Below, piece by piece: positions 24,927 to 34,919 of a DNA stretch of 64,000 bases. The first letter of the stretch is position 1. Each line of letters begins with the position of its first letter. The notes under the pieces were generated by a model, which did not search any database, was not told where the DNA came from, and saw nothing but the letters and a program-made list of their open reading frames with translations. The stretch is taken from NCBI GenBank assembly GCA_020638995.1, contig JACKHM010000002.1, forward strand, positions 1,984,001-2,048,000. The letters are read 5' to 3'. Position numbers and translations under genes: made by a program. The DNA comes from Planctomycetaceae bacterium. Lineage in GTDB: Bacteria > Planctomycetota > Planctomycetia > Pirellulales > Pirellulaceae.

Positions 24927-26277
24927 TTAGGCGAGCGGCGGGAATAGATTTACCTGCCGCGAGGTCTTTTGGGTTTGATGGTGATGTCGTATTTGGGAAG
25001 TGTGGATGAGCGTTCAAGTCGCGAGTTGAGCAGTTTCATTTCCGCCTTCGGGACGATCACGCCTGTTGGGTAATCACCTTCGATGCGATCAACGTCCGGG
25101 TGCTGGCCTTTCCAGGTCATCCGCAGAGCACACGTTCGCACAATTCCCCAGCACGTTAACAAGACGCCGTTCCACTTCTTCTGCAAAGACGCCCAGCATC
25201 TTTCAATCGGATTGTACTTGCTGTGATACGGTGGGTAGTAGAGCAGACGGATTTCCAGGCCGGACCAGTCGGCGAATTCGATCATGCGTTTGAGAAATTG
25301 AGTTCGTGTGCCCGAGTTCTTCGGGCCGTTGTCCAAGTAGATCACCAGACGTCGAACGTGGCGAAAGCGGTGACGGACCAACTTCCACCACGCCCGCAGA
25401 CAGTCACCCCAGAAGTCGCTTGTTTCATGATCGCCGAAGAGCAGCGTCAGCGTGCCGGTGACCAGAATCAAAATGCCGAAGGGAACCAGTTTCTCCTTGG
25501 CTGGCGGATCATGGTCCCAGCCTTTGGTAACTTGGCCTTGGCTGTCCGTTCTCGTTTTTTCCCCCCAACGCGTACTCGCCCAGACTGACTTTCGCCTTGG
25601 TGTCCACGGAAATCTCCAAAGTTTCCGGATCGTCCTGATACTCCCGGCGTGCCGCGCGGACGTTTTCAAAGATCGCGTCGGTGTCCTTGGTTTTCTTCAG
25701 GGGCTTGCCTTTCTGAATGCGCCGGAGCCGATAATTCATCCGGTTCAGAATGTCCCGGATGGTCCGCTCGCTGGGCAACTGATCTTCCTGATAACCGCGT
25801 TCGAGAAGAGCTTGTCGCACTTCGGCGGCGGACAGATTGGTGTACTGTCGCTCGGTCTTCAACTCGGGATCAGGATGTGTGTGAGGTTCGACAATCAAGC
25901 GAATGTCGATGGACAACTGAGGGTTTCTGTCTTCGCTCAGCTGTCGACCACGACGCGATGTTGCCGACTCGGAAAACGGCGGCTCGCTTTGGTCTTGATC
26001 TCGCAACCCTTTGGCAACGGTTTCCCGTCCCCAGCCAAACCTTTCTTCCGCCTTCCGCGGACTGCCGTCGCAAAGTGCTTCACAGACCTGAGCAAGAGAC
26101 CTCCGCCGCCGCTTACCCTTCATCTCCCGTGCTGCTGAAACCAGCAGATCATCCACAACACCTTCCATGGCGTCTGGCTCCTGTGAAAACCGAAACGTGA
26201 TCTCCACAAAGAATCGCAGATTCACTCGTTTTCACGAAGACCAACTATGGTAAATTCCTATCTGCCGCTCGCCTTAA
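24927..26277 (-). mobile_element. ISAzo13-like insertion sequence, about 1.35 kb
   Basis: The ends carry imperfect inverted repeats sharing the core GGCGAGCGGC: left TTAGGCGAGCGGCGGGAATA (24927 onwards) and right, in reverse complement, TTAAGGCGAGCGGCAGATAG (26277 inwards), both continuing to ATTTACC. The transposase fills the interior on the minus strand. A target duplication could not be assigned with confidence. It lies between the unknown gene at 23240 and parB. Confidence 0.75.
24950..26225 (-). pseudogene. ISAzo13-type transposase split by a frameshift
   Basis: The N-terminal frame (25509-26225) encodes the DNA-binding half (RRRRSLAQVCEALCDGSPRK, then AAEVRQALLERGY). The C-terminal frame (24950 to about 25560) encodes the catalytic half (RTDSQGQVTKGWDHD, RRLVIYLDNGPKNSG, YYPPYHSKYNPIERCW with DDE-type residues). 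The frames meet at a G6A6 run (plus strand TTTTTTCCCCCC, 25555-25566); one base fewer would restore a single protein. Either this is an inactivating one-base insertion, or the run supports slippage expression. Without slippage the element is dead. Confidence 0.75.
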
Positions 26278-26297
26278 TGGCGTCCAAGGACTTACAA

Positions 26298-26312
26298 GTT
26301 TCCCCGAGAAAC
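26298..26312. promoter_or_regulatory. Candidate parS site (GTTTC-CCCGA-GAAAC)
   Basis: A 15-base inverted repeat with 5-bp arms GTTTC/GAAAC lies 49 bases past the parB stop. The identical 15 bases recur in the opposite orientation at 46997-47011 and in degenerate form at 54000-54014. parB-binding sites of the chromosomal type also have GTTTC/GAAAC arms. Binding by this ParB is inference. Confidence 0.5.
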
Positions 26313-26360
26313 TCATCGAGATTTTGGCTTCAACAAGCCGTTTCTTCGATTGGATTCACA

Positions 26361-27161
26361 CTAGACCTTCGGATCATTGCTCCCTTCGATGATCTGCTTC
26401 TTCACTTCGCGTAGAGTCATCATCATGTCGGTGTCAGAAACGTCACGCTTGCGATACGTAAAGACAACAGACGCGTTCTTTGTCGCAAACCGACGACGGG
26501 TGACAGGTGCGCCACCTTTCTTTGGTTTGTCGCTGCGTTTTTCCATTCTCTTGACCAGACGTTCCATATCGATGGCAGAAAGCTCATCGCGGCGGACACG
26601 CTTGAGCACCTCAAGTTGCTGCTGCGGTGCAACACGTGACAGGGAATAGAGATGACGTTTGGTGATGCGACCCGTGGTGTCATCACGGGCGTCGCGTTGC
26701 ACATCGGGCGCGAGCGCTAGAATTGAAAGAAGCTTCGAGACTTCCCCCTTGGACTTTCCCGTGCGTTCAACAAGGTCTTGTTGGTTTAAGTTGTTCGCAT
26801 CGCGAAGGATCGCAAGCGAATCGGCAAGCTCGAAGGGATTTAAGTCTTGTCGCGTCCAGTTCTCGACGATTTGTTCGAGCAGGATTTCGTCTGCTTTGGG
26901 GTTCTTGACCCAACAGGGGATCTCGTTGAGTGACGCTTGCTTGCACGCGGTGTATCGACATTCACCCGCGATGATTCGGTAGATGTCATCGTCTTCAATG
27001 TAACGAACCGTGATTGGCTGAAGCACACCGAGGCGTTTTACCGACTTCGCAAGTTCATCCAGGTGTGTTGGGTCGATTCGCTTTCGTGGCTGATCGGGGT
27101 CGGGTTCGATACGGTTGATATCGATCAGAAAGGCACCAGATAGGCGACGACGACCTGCCAT
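26361..27161 (-). CDS. parB: ParB-like partition protein, 266 aa
   Basis: The N-terminal domain has the ParB/Srx signature (INRIEPDPDQPRK, then KSVKRLGVLQPITVR, and IIAGECRYTACKQASL, the CTP-binding region). A helix-turn-helix follows (LNQQDLVERTGKSKGEVSKL), and then a C-terminal part with LVKRMEKRSDKPKKGGAPV. It binds parS centromeres and loads onto DNA as a CTP-dependent clamp. The start at MAGRRRLSG leaves a 22-base gap to parA. An in-frame ATG at 27212 is the alternative; the longer ORF to 27374 only overlaps parA and reads as low complexity. Confidence 0.85.
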   Translation of the reverse strand: MAGRRRLSGAFLIDINRIEPDPDQPRKRIDPTHLDELAKSVKRLGVLQPITVRYIEDDDIYRIIAGECRYTACKQASLNEIPCWVKNPKADEILLEQIVENWTRQDLNPFELADSLAILRDANNLNQQDLVERTGKSKGEVSKLLSILALAPDVQRDARDDTTGRITKRHLYSLSRVAPQQQLEVLKRVRRDELSAIDMERLVKRMEKRSDKPKKGGAPVTRRRFATKNASVVFTYRKRDVSDTDMMMTLREVKKQIIEGSNDPKV

Positions 27162-27183
27162 TGCGCCGCTTGAAGGCGTTGCC

Positions 27184-28047
27184 TCACTTGCGACCGGCAA
27201 CGGTTGCGGCATGCTGAATGTTCTTACGGCGGCCTTTGAGGCCGCTTCCTTGGTTCCCTTCCGCACGGGCGATGAGTTCTGCAAAGAATCGCCTTGCGAT
27301 GTGGGCTTCGCGGCTTGTGGGGGCGTGGATGGTGATGGGGATGCGGTCGGTAACACTTCGTTCAAAGTTTGCACTGTCTGGGATCAATGTGTCAAAGACA
27401 TTCTCGCCAAAGTGCGTTCGAAGTTCTTTGAGATAGCTCTGCTGATACGTGCGCGCCTTCTTGAAACGTGACACGAGATAGCCAAGAAGTCGAAGGTCAG
27501 CGTTGTGGTGATGCTGCACGTACTTCACGGCTTCCGTCACTTGCATGATTCCTTGTGCTCCCCAGTCAGCTGCCTCCATTGGAATCACCACGTCGTCGCT
27601 GGCACAGAGCGCGGCAAAGGAGACGAGGCTGAGTCTCGGTGGGCAGTCAAACACGATCAAATCATAGAGACGCTTGAGATCTGCCACAGCGTCGACGAAC
27701 GACAAATGCAAATCGGCCTTCTCCCACTCGTCTTGATTGGATAAATCAAACGGCGCAAGCGCAGAGCTCGCCGGAATGATATCGATACGTTCGTACGCTG
27801 TCCGACGAATAAGTGTTGCTGGATCAATGTCGCTTGCAGGATTGACGAGTTGCTCGATTCCCGGCTTTCTCTGGTCTTGATCCAGAAACGAAGAACTGAG
27901 ATTTCCCTGCGTATCGGTATCGACGATCAGAATGCGTTTACCAACTTCGGCGCCGACAGAAGCCGCCAGCCACGTCGTATGCGTTTTTCCAACGCCGCCT
28001 TTGAGATTGATTACCGTGATTGCCTGTGATGAGGGACGCGGGGTCAC
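27184..28047 (-). CDS. parA: ParA-like partition ATPase, 287 aa
   Basis: The deviant Walker A (INLKGGVGKTHTTWLAAS, residues 13-30) and Walker A' (ILIVDTDTQGNLSS) are typical of ParA/Soj. FDCPPRLSLVSFAAL follows as Walker B, and PMEAADWGAQGIMQ later. It uses ATP-dependent DNA binding to segregate replicons and works with the ParB that follows 22 bases downstream. The start is MTPRPSSQ at 28047. Supports a low-copy plasmid or chromosome-like replicon. Confidence 0.9.
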   Translation of the reverse strand: MTPRPSSQAITVINLKGGVGKTHTTWLAASVGAEVGKRILIVDTDTQGNLSSSFLDQDQRKPGIEQLVNPASDIDPATLIRRTAYERIDIIPASSALAPFDLSNQDEWEKADLHLSFVDAVADLKRLYDLIVFDCPPRLSLVSFAALCASDDVVIPMEAADWGAQGIMQVTEAVKYVQHHHNADLRLLGYLVSRFKKARTYQQSYLKELRTHFGENVFDTLIPDSANFERSVTDRIPITIHAPTSREAHIARRFFAELIARAEGNQGSGLKGRRKNIQHAATVAGRK

Positions 28048-28554
28048 GGGGGGATGGTAGCATTGCGAAGGGTGGAGAGTCTACTCGTGATGAAACTAAA
28101 GTGAATACTTCGAGACGAGGTCACCTGAAGGGTGTCAACCTTAGCTCATGCAGGGGTGCATCGAACCGGTTCACCGCGATATGATTTTGCACGTTCAGTT
28201 CAAGAGCAACTACAACCCCATGTGAACCTACTGGCGTTTGTGGCTTCCTGAAGGCAATACGGCAGGGAGTTTTCCGGAGAAACCTGATATTTGTCCCCCC
28301 CAACGACATCATAGCGACTCCTGCGTACACGATGCACGGTCTCGAAACAGTAACCGTCATAGGGCGACCTTCCGTGGTTTTCGAGTGAAACGATTTGTCA
28401 CGCGTAGGGTCGGCGCTTTTTCGACTTCAAGTCAAGACGAATGAAGTAAAGCCGTATCACAAGTTAAACACGCAAGATCGCACTAAACCTGGCGCTGTCC
28501 AACTAGACACACCCATTCAACTCTACGCCTATGCGCCCGGGTAGAATCGTGGCA
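28048..28554. other. Intergenic region upstream of parA
   Basis: About 500 bases without a convincing gene. A 10-base perfect palindrome GAACCGGTTC (28163-28172) is visible upstream of parA and could be a ParA or regulator operator. A 79-residue minus-strand ORF (28121-28360) reads partly like protein but has no supporting start site and is not called. Confidence 0.4.
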
Positions 28555-30426
28555 TCATTCATCGGTAACTGGCAATGAAGGTGAATCGTCTTGTAGGTCC
28601 AAGGGCGGCAGTGGCTCTGAGGGCGGCGTTAATAATTCTTCCGAAATCGCTTCATCTTCAACCGGCCAGCGTTGAAAAGCACCATTATCCCAATCTGCGC
28701 CGACTCTTTCCCTATCGACCCACGGTATTCGCCGGTTGGTTGCACGGGCGTTCACGACCCACTGGCTCTCCCGCTCAGCAAGGAAGCTCGACTTTCTTGT
28801 GCGATCGTACCGCTGACGAGCCTCTTCAAGTGTCAATTCTGTCCGTCGAATTTGTCGCCATAATTCATCGGAATTCGGAGCATTGTGGAAGTCGTACAGT
28901 GCTTGAGACAATCGCAACACTTCTTGGTAGTGTCGGCTTTCACGGGACCTCGCCTCTTCTGCCCTCGCCAACTTGGGAACCCAGGCATCGAGATATTGTT
29001 TCATCTTCGTGAAGTGATCTTCAAGCTGTTCATCAGGCGTTTGGCTTGGGTTGCCGGATCGAAGTTCACTGGCATACAGAGGTAGCAATCTCTGACGAAA
29101 ACTTGCCTGATTGAATGCCTCCAGGTTGTCACGTAATTGCTTGAGTACAACAAGCTGTGACTTGGCACGCGACGAGCCGAATTTGGTTGCCTGCATGGCA
29201 GGTAGATCGTTCGAGGACTTTGCAATTTGCCAAGCAACAACGCTACTCGAAACACCCGCTCGCAGTTTCCACTCTGACGGATTAACAAACGCCTGCTGAT
29301 CTGCTCCGCTCGTATAGAAACGAATGAACTTATCACTGCCTGAATTCGATGCCTCGATTTTCAGTCGGCTCGCAACAAAGTATGTAACCGTGGCTGAATT
29401 TCCTTCCCAGTCGACCTTCAACGGCAACCATGCTTCGTCGTTGGCTGTTTGAATTCGCAACACTCGTACATCTGCGTCTTGACCGATCGCCAGCCACCTT
29501 TGATTGGAAGGTAGAGTCCAAAACTCCCCAGGCGATGCATCAGACGGAGGTCGCCCGTATTGAAACGGCAACTCGGTTGCCAGCGTTGCCGTCGGAACGT
29601 AGTTCGTGGGGACTGCACTCGGGGCATCCAGCAGACGAATCGCACCAGGCCCAACGGACATGATATGACGCACTCCGACCTTCTCCGAAGCTCCAAGTGT
29701 GTTGTGCAAATGCAACGTTCGATTGATTAAGCCCTCACGAACCGTCGAAACGTCAAACCAAATGGAATCAGGATCGGCCTTTGCGACTACTTCGCGAGAC
29801 TCAATCTGCTCTTCACCACTCTCAATTTTTTGCGATGAGAGAAAGGAGATTGGGTGACCGATTGCTGGCTGCAAGATGACACGGAACTTGTTTCCGCTCG
29901 AATCCCAAGGAACAGGCGTCGCATTTCGAAAACGCGACACTTCTTCAACACGCCACGCACGACTTGCGTGCTGTGAACTAAGAACACGATAGGCTTTGCT
30001 CCACACATTTGGTAACGACAGAGTATATATCAGCTCAACGGATCCCTTGCCGTTGGCACCATCTGGTTCAACCACGAGGGTATGCCTTGCTGGCTTTGCG
30101 TCTTTCCCTTCTTCCGGCTTGATCGTCGTCGAATCGATACTCCTTTTGACATCAATGACTTTTCCATTGACATGCCATGTGATCGTCGGATTTGGCACTG
30201 GAGCAAATGGCTCTGCTGCGACGCTTGCTGACGTTATTGGCAAGCGAATAGGTCCTTCCCACTGCTCCGCGTAGTGACGAACCGTAAAAGTCGCGTTTGC
30301 TGCATCTCGGTTTGTAATAGTCACTTCAACTACGGGTGGATAGGTTCCAGCCGCAATTGTGCTGGAGTGTGCCCCAAAGAGTGCAACCGCAACCCAACTC
30401 ACTACAAAACGCCGTAGCCAAGACAT
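28555..30426 (-). CDS. Exported protein of unknown function, 623 aa
   Basis: A signal peptide (MSWLRRFVVSWVAVALFGAH...IAA) is followed by an N-terminal beta-rich part (VVEVTITNRDAANATFTVRH and later strand pairs) and a C-terminal helical, coiled-coil-prone part with EEARQRYDRTRKSSFLAERE and a proline-rich tail. No family is recognised. It is divergent from the 1208-residue exported protein at 30736 across 309 bases, so the two probably share a regulatory region and a function at the cell surface or in the periplasm. Confidence 0.65.
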   Translation of the reverse strand: MSWLRRFVVSWVAVALFGAHSSTIAAGTYPPVVEVTITNRDAANATFTVRHYAEQWEGPIRLPITSASVAAEPFAPVPNPTITWHVNGKVIDVKRSIDSTTIKPEEGKDAKPARHTLVVEPDGANGKGSVELIYTLSLPNVWSKAYRVLSSQHASRAWRVEEVSRFRNATPVPWDSSGNKFRVILQPAIGHPISFLSSQKIESGEEQIESREVVAKADPDSIWFDVSTVREGLINRTLHLHNTLGASEKVGVRHIMSVGPGAIRLLDAPSAVPTNYVPTATLATELPFQYGRPPSDASPGEFWTLPSNQRWLAIGQDADVRVLRIQTANDEAWLPLKVDWEGNSATVTYFVASRLKIEASNSGSDKFIRFYTSGADQQAFVNPSEWKLRAGVSSSVVAWQIAKSSNDLPAMQATKFGSSRAKSQLVVLKQLRDNLEAFNQASFRQRLLPLYASELRSGNPSQTPDEQLEDHFTKMKQYLDAWVPKLARAEEARSRESRHYQEVLRLSQALYDFHNAPNSDELWRQIRRTELTLEEARQRYDRTRKSSFLAERESQWVVNARATNRRIPWVDRERVGADWDNGAFQRWPVEDEAISEELLTPPSEPLPPLDLQDDSPSLPVTDE

Positions 30427-30735
30427 AAGCCCACCATCTAAACAGGAAGTTAACCGAAAACCGCCCCACCCTCCGGTTGGACGACAATATAAGATTTAAC
30501 GGTAATTCTAGTTCTGCCGTGTTGCCAGCGTTGATTTTAAGAATTTCCCCCGTTGTTTGGGTGGACCAGTTGATCTGGTTGCTCCGATCCTTACCTTTGT
30601 GCCGGGTTGCACGAATCCAACAGTTGCATCAAATCGACCAATGTTGCTGGATGCGTGTTCGCGGCTCAATCTCTCTTGCGGGCAGCAAGTAGTTTACATC
30701 TCGCCAATTTCACTCCTCCAAGGTGGCCAGTCAAC
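30427..30735. other. Divergent promoter region between two exported-protein genes
   Basis: These 309 bases separate two divergent signal-peptide genes. No gene is seen in them; an in-frame 43-residue upward extension of the right-hand gene has no signal peptide character and is rejected. AAGGTGG lies a few bases before the right-hand ATG. Confidence 0.4.
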
Positions 30736-33700
30736 ATGCGTCGAAAACTGTCTACGGGGCTAGTCGTACTTCTTGTCTTCACGCAATTCATCACACCGAT
30801 TCAAGCCACGCCACCGCTAGAAGTCCTCTCTAACTGGTTGAAGCCCGGCACCCAACATCGACGTCCGCCGATCAGCGAACAAGATCAAGCCATCGAAGAG
30901 TTGGCCCGCAACATCGACTGGCTTGAAAAGCAGATTAACCAATGGGGCACGGTGGTTGCGAAAGCACCAGACGTTTGGGGCGAAGCGAGGCTAACCGCTC
31001 ATCGGCAAGAGATCGAAAAGGAGTTAGCAAAGGAACTGACGCTGTTTGATAGGAATCGAATCAGCGGGGCTCAATTTGTATCAGACAGCGCCATGCTCGC
31101 AGCCGCATTTGCGTTGAAGTCGCAAGAAGGCGGTCCCACAAACACAAATGTGGTTGCAGCTCCCCAAATCTCGGCTACTTCATCGACCGGAGTCGACGGG
31201 CAGGGAAATCCAACTGCCGAAATCAAGACGACCTTGCAGAACCCAAGTACCTTCTTTGGAACGGCAGCAACCGATGTCACGATCGGTGAAGAATTGAAGC
31301 TCGAACAAACCGAAGTCCTCGACCAACTCAACCGCTACCTGCATCATCAAGCGTCGCTACGCCGCATCAACGAAGGAGGAGACACCGCAGACACACCAGG
31401 GTATTCGCTCAACCTCGTGCGCATTCCCGTCTCAGTAATGCCTGGCAAGCACAGCAAGAAGGGATACGGGGCAGAAATCGCTATTACTGCCACTCCTCAT
31501 CTGGGGCCTGAGTTGCTGCCTCTGGCGTATCGTGACTTTGTCATCAATGACTTGGTTGATCAGTTGTCTGTACCGATAACACGATACCTGAATAACGATC
31601 GCTTCAGAGTCAATCGACTCATGACAGATTTCGAGAACATCGAACTCCAGTTCGAAACGACAAATCAACGTTGGCAATCGGCGCGTGCAACAAGTCTGTT
31701 CACACGTAGTGATGTCAAGGAATTGCTTTCTCGTCTCACATCCGATCAACAGAATAAGTTCGCGAAGTTCCGCAACACTGATGGGTCTCCGACGCCAGAG
31801 AACATCACAATTGACAACGTTGATACGTTCCTTACTCCGATTGACCGACTATTGACTATCGCTCTCGAAGAAGACCTTAACCAAATCAACGTCGTGCAAT
31901 CCATCGCTACTACCAACGACGCTACAGATGACGACTCGCAAAAGAAATTAGAAGCGAGTAAGAGAGAGATCCAAGATGTTCTCCGCAGTGGTAGCGTCAC
32001 GTCTTGGACCAATGAGCCAGCAAAGAGCAAACCGCTAACTGGCGACGCAACGCAAGGAGTTCGACGGTCGATTGTGGATGTCTTTGGAAACGCACAAGAA
32101 GCAATTGAGGGCGCTAATGCGATAATTGCAGCACGTCAGGACGACAACGGATCAGACGTCTTGCCTGCGCCTGATAGTTCATCCAAGAAGCCCGATCTTG
32201 ACTTCAGTCTAGTCAAGTTCGACCTAGGTTCCGAAGAAACCGTTACGTCTCCCAACGGCGTTTCACAGTACAACAGGGCTGGTAGAGAACTCGCTGAGCT
32301 TGTTGACTTGCTATTCAGCTTTACGGAACTCAAGCAATCCATCCCTGTAGTCGCTTTGCCCGTCGGGTCGAGACGTGCTGTGCTACCGTTCCCGCATACT
32401 AAGCTCGTTGACATCTACGGTATGCACGCCCTTGGGCATATCGCAAGGTCCGCTCACCAAGCATTTCAGGCCGACGTGGTGAACCGAAGAATTGTCCATA
32501 TCACCGATACGCAGTCCTTCGTTAGAGAAGAACTGGCCGTGGCCTATGATTTATTGACCCATGAAGACTTGCGTTCATGGTGGAACACTGAAACCAGTGG
32601 TCAACGCGTTCTGTATACTCTCATACGACGTCATGATACCGATGGAATTCGCAAGTACCGAGAGAACTTCATCAAGGAATTTCCAGGTGGGGTCCACAAT
32701 CTTACAGCGAATTTCGCTTGGTGCATCTTCGTTGAATCGATCTTGCTCAACGAACGTCTCATCCAAGACATGCGAGAAACGGCGGGCAACCGCCCGTGTG
32801 CTTGCGATGTTCCAGCTTGGATGCCATTCTTTGGGCCTGATCCTCCGGTGGAAGCAAGGATGGCATTTAACGAATATGTGCGCTGTCGTTGGCCGGTGCG
32901 CGTGTTTGCTCTTGATCCTGTGGTCAACGAACAGAATATTGCTGATATTTCGTCAGTTTATCGACAAATGCAAATGGCCGTTGTGCTGGCATTCGCTGGC
33001 GGTGAGATCGGCACGTCAGCCGCCATGCAAGCCGTGCGAAAGTTACAGCGAGATCGTGCGACAATCGACTTGAATCGCACGGCGGTTGCATTTGGGCACG
33101 GTGAAGATACTTTTGGTTGGCGATTCTATCCGCGTTTCCAAACGCCACCTGTCGAGGGCAACATGACCGTGTTATTCCGCGACTTGATTTTGGGCGGGCC
33201 AACCGATCGACAACTCGAACATTCATCCGAAATCGAACCGGGAATGAGGGAATGTGTCGCGGTCGTGTTGATGCCATCGTTCGTTCCCTATATGACGATC
33301 GATACACGAGGCAATTGGTTCAAGCTGACTAATCCCGGCCAAACCGCGATGAGCATCACGGAAACGGTTGAATACAGTCGCAGCATTCGTGCCATGCAAG
33401 ACAGCGCCATGATGTGCGTTCAAGCGTCACACCTCTACCGCAACGGCGAAGTTGATCGATTGATGCGTCGAGTCCACCAATTGGACCGTAAGCTCCCGTT
33501 ACAAACTCTTCCTTGCCAAGTGCCAATCGAAAATACCCACGGCGGATTCGAGATCTTCAGCAGCGGCACGCGTGAGCTCGCGCCAGAACTACTTGGTTGG
33601 TATGGTGCTCCCGGTTATGACCGCTCGCGGCCAACGACCATGTTCCTCGCCGGTGACAACTTCAGCATCAGCCAAAGCCGGCTGATTGTGGGCAACCAAC

Positions 33701-34362
33701 AAGTTACGTTTAAATTGCTCAGCCGCCAAATCATGGAAGTCACATTGCCGCCCGGTCTGCCATTCCTGCGCGATGAAAACCTGTACGAGAAAGAAATGAA
33801 TGAACTCTACGACGGCTATGTCGATGCCCACATCGCTACGCCGTACGGTGTCAGTGGCCATTTACTAATTCCCGTTGTGCGCGAGAGCCGCAGCAACACC
33901 ATGCCACACATTACGATGCCACCAACGACTCTTGACGTTGCTGCCGAGTACACCGTTGCATCGAAGGCCTTAACGGCTACACCAACCTCGCAATCGTTTC
34001 CGTGTCTAAATGTGATGCCATTCCTGAACGTCGACCTGCCAGTGGCTAAAACCACCTTGTACCCAATCGTCGGAAACGATCGCTTGCCACCAGTGAAGCT
34101 CGCAGACGTCGAACACACCTACGGTGGACAGAAATACGACTTGCACGATGCAGTAACAGACTCGCTAAAGCAAAAAGCTGGGGCTACCAACTTACACAAG
34201 GTCATTAAGGATTATCTAGACTACTTGGCAACCGGACCACGAAATGGGCGCACCGACGACTTTACGCTACCAATTGACTTGGGGGCTGAAGTAGAAGTGG
34301 GCAGCCGCAAGATTCCCGTTGAGGGCCAGTTCCGCATCAATTTCAAAGTTGATGTAAAGTAA
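30736..34362 (+). CDS. Very long exported protein of unknown function, 1208 aa
   Basis: The start is MRRKLSTGLVVLLVFTQFIT...QA, a clear signal peptide. The mature protein mixes alpha and beta segments and ends in a sequence (VEVGSRKIPVEGQFRINFKV) suggestive of a terminal beta-strand region. Internal regions have plausible helical hairpins (LRSWWNTETSGQRVL, then NLTANFAWCIFVESILLNER). No repeats, metal motif or catalytic triad are recognised. It is divergent from the exported gene at 28555. A hairpin follows at 34395-34423. Confidence 0.65.
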   Translation: MRRKLSTGLVVLLVFTQFITPIQATPPLEVLSNWLKPGTQHRRPPISEQDQAIEELARNIDWLEKQINQWGTVVAKAPDVWGEARLTAHRQEIEKELAKELTLFDRNRISGAQFVSDSAMLAAAFALKSQEGGPTNTNVVAAPQISATSSTGVDGQGNPTAEIKTTLQNPSTFFGTAATDVTIGEELKLEQTEVLDQLNRYLHHQASLRRINEGGDTADTPGYSLNLVRIPVSVMPGKHSKKGYGAEIAITATPHLGPELLPLAYRDFVINDLVDQLSVPITRYLNNDRFRVNRLMTDFENIELQFETTNQRWQSARATSLFTRSDVKELLSRLTSDQQNKFAKFRNTDGSPTPENITIDNVDTFLTPIDRLLTIALEEDLNQINVVQSIATTNDATDDDSQKKLEASKREIQDVLRSGSVTSWTNEPAKSKPLTGDATQGVRRSIVDVFGNAQEAIEGANAIIAARQDDNGSDVLPAPDSSSKKPDLDFSLVKFDLGSEETVTSPNGVSQYNRAGRELAELVDLLFSFTELKQSIPVVALPVGSRRAVLPFPHTKLVDIYGMHALGHIARSAHQAFQADVVNRRIVHITDTQSFVREELAVAYDLLTHEDLRSWWNTETSGQRVLYTLIRRHDTDGIRKYRENFIKEFPGGVHNLTANFAWCIFVESILLNERLIQDMRETAGNRPCACDVPAWMPFFGPDPPVEARMAFNEYVRCRWPVRVFALDPVVNEQNIADISSVYRQMQMAVVLAFAGGEIGTSAAMQAVRKLQRDRATIDLNRTAVAFGHGEDTFGWRFYPRFQTPPVEGNMTVLFRDLILGGPTDRQLEHSSEIEPGMRECVAVVLMPSFVPYMTIDTRGNWFKLTNPGQTAMSITETVEYSRSIRAMQDSAMMCVQASHLYRNGEVDRLMRRVHQLDRKLPLQTLPCQVPIENTHGGFEIFSSGTRELAPELLGWYGAPGYDRSRPTTMFLAGDNFSISQSRLIVGNQQVTFKLLSRQIMEVTLPPGLPFLRDENLYEKEMNELYDGYVDAHIATPYGVSGHLLIPVVRESRSNTMPHITMPPTTLDVAAEYTVASKALTATPTSQSFPCLNVMPFLNVDLPVAKTTLYPIVGNDRLPPVKLADVEHTYGGQKYDLHDAVTDSLKQKAGATNLHKVIKDYLDYLATGPRNGRTDDFTLPIDLGAEVEVGSRKIPVEGQFRINFKVDVK

Positions 34363-34919
34363 GCGTCCATCACAAACATTGGTCGTTCGGAGCTGCTGAA
34401 GTCGCCCCAATGAGGTCTTCAGCAAGTTCAGCGACTTTGCGCGTCGACACGCCTCAGAAATGTATTTTGGGGACGACCGGATTCAAAGCCGGCTCGGTGC
34501 GTTCGCCTCATTCAAGCATGACCGGATTGTACTCGACATCGTGGAACACGCAGTTGCAACTTTGCTGATGCAATCGTTGCTAATCTTCAGCTGGAAACCC
34601 CTAGAATATCTCTGATACGGGAATACAGATTGCACCGTGGGGCTATTGGGCAAGTGCTTAGCGGCGTTGTAACCTTCGTGCCAAATTGGATTAGCGGTGT
34701 GCTGCAGTGCGGTGTCGTAGGCGTTTTGAAGCGTCGCGCATAGTCAGTATGTATAGAGGCACAATTGTAGCGCGCCACGGACTAACCCCTATATGGCCAT
34801 CTGACGAATTTCGTTGCACGCACTTCTCACATCGACCGAGGCACTTGAACGCCTCCGTTCAACTACGAGTCAATGGTCTGCGATGGCCAGACGTCGGAAC
34901 GGAACTTCTGACGTGCCCC
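34363..34919. other. Intergenic region after the long exported gene
   Basis: No gene is seen in these 557 bases. A hairpin (GCTGAAG/CTTCAGC, 34395-34423) about 30 bases past the stop of the upstream gene may end its transcript, though it lacks a T-tract. Confidence 0.4.

Noticed and set aside
27162..27374. Longer N-terminus of ParB
   Set aside because: It overlaps the 3' end of parA, is low-complexity and lies outside the ParB domain.
30607..30735. 43-residue extension of the long exported protein
   Set aside because: It would put the signal peptide inside the chain; the start at 30736 gives a normal signal sequence.
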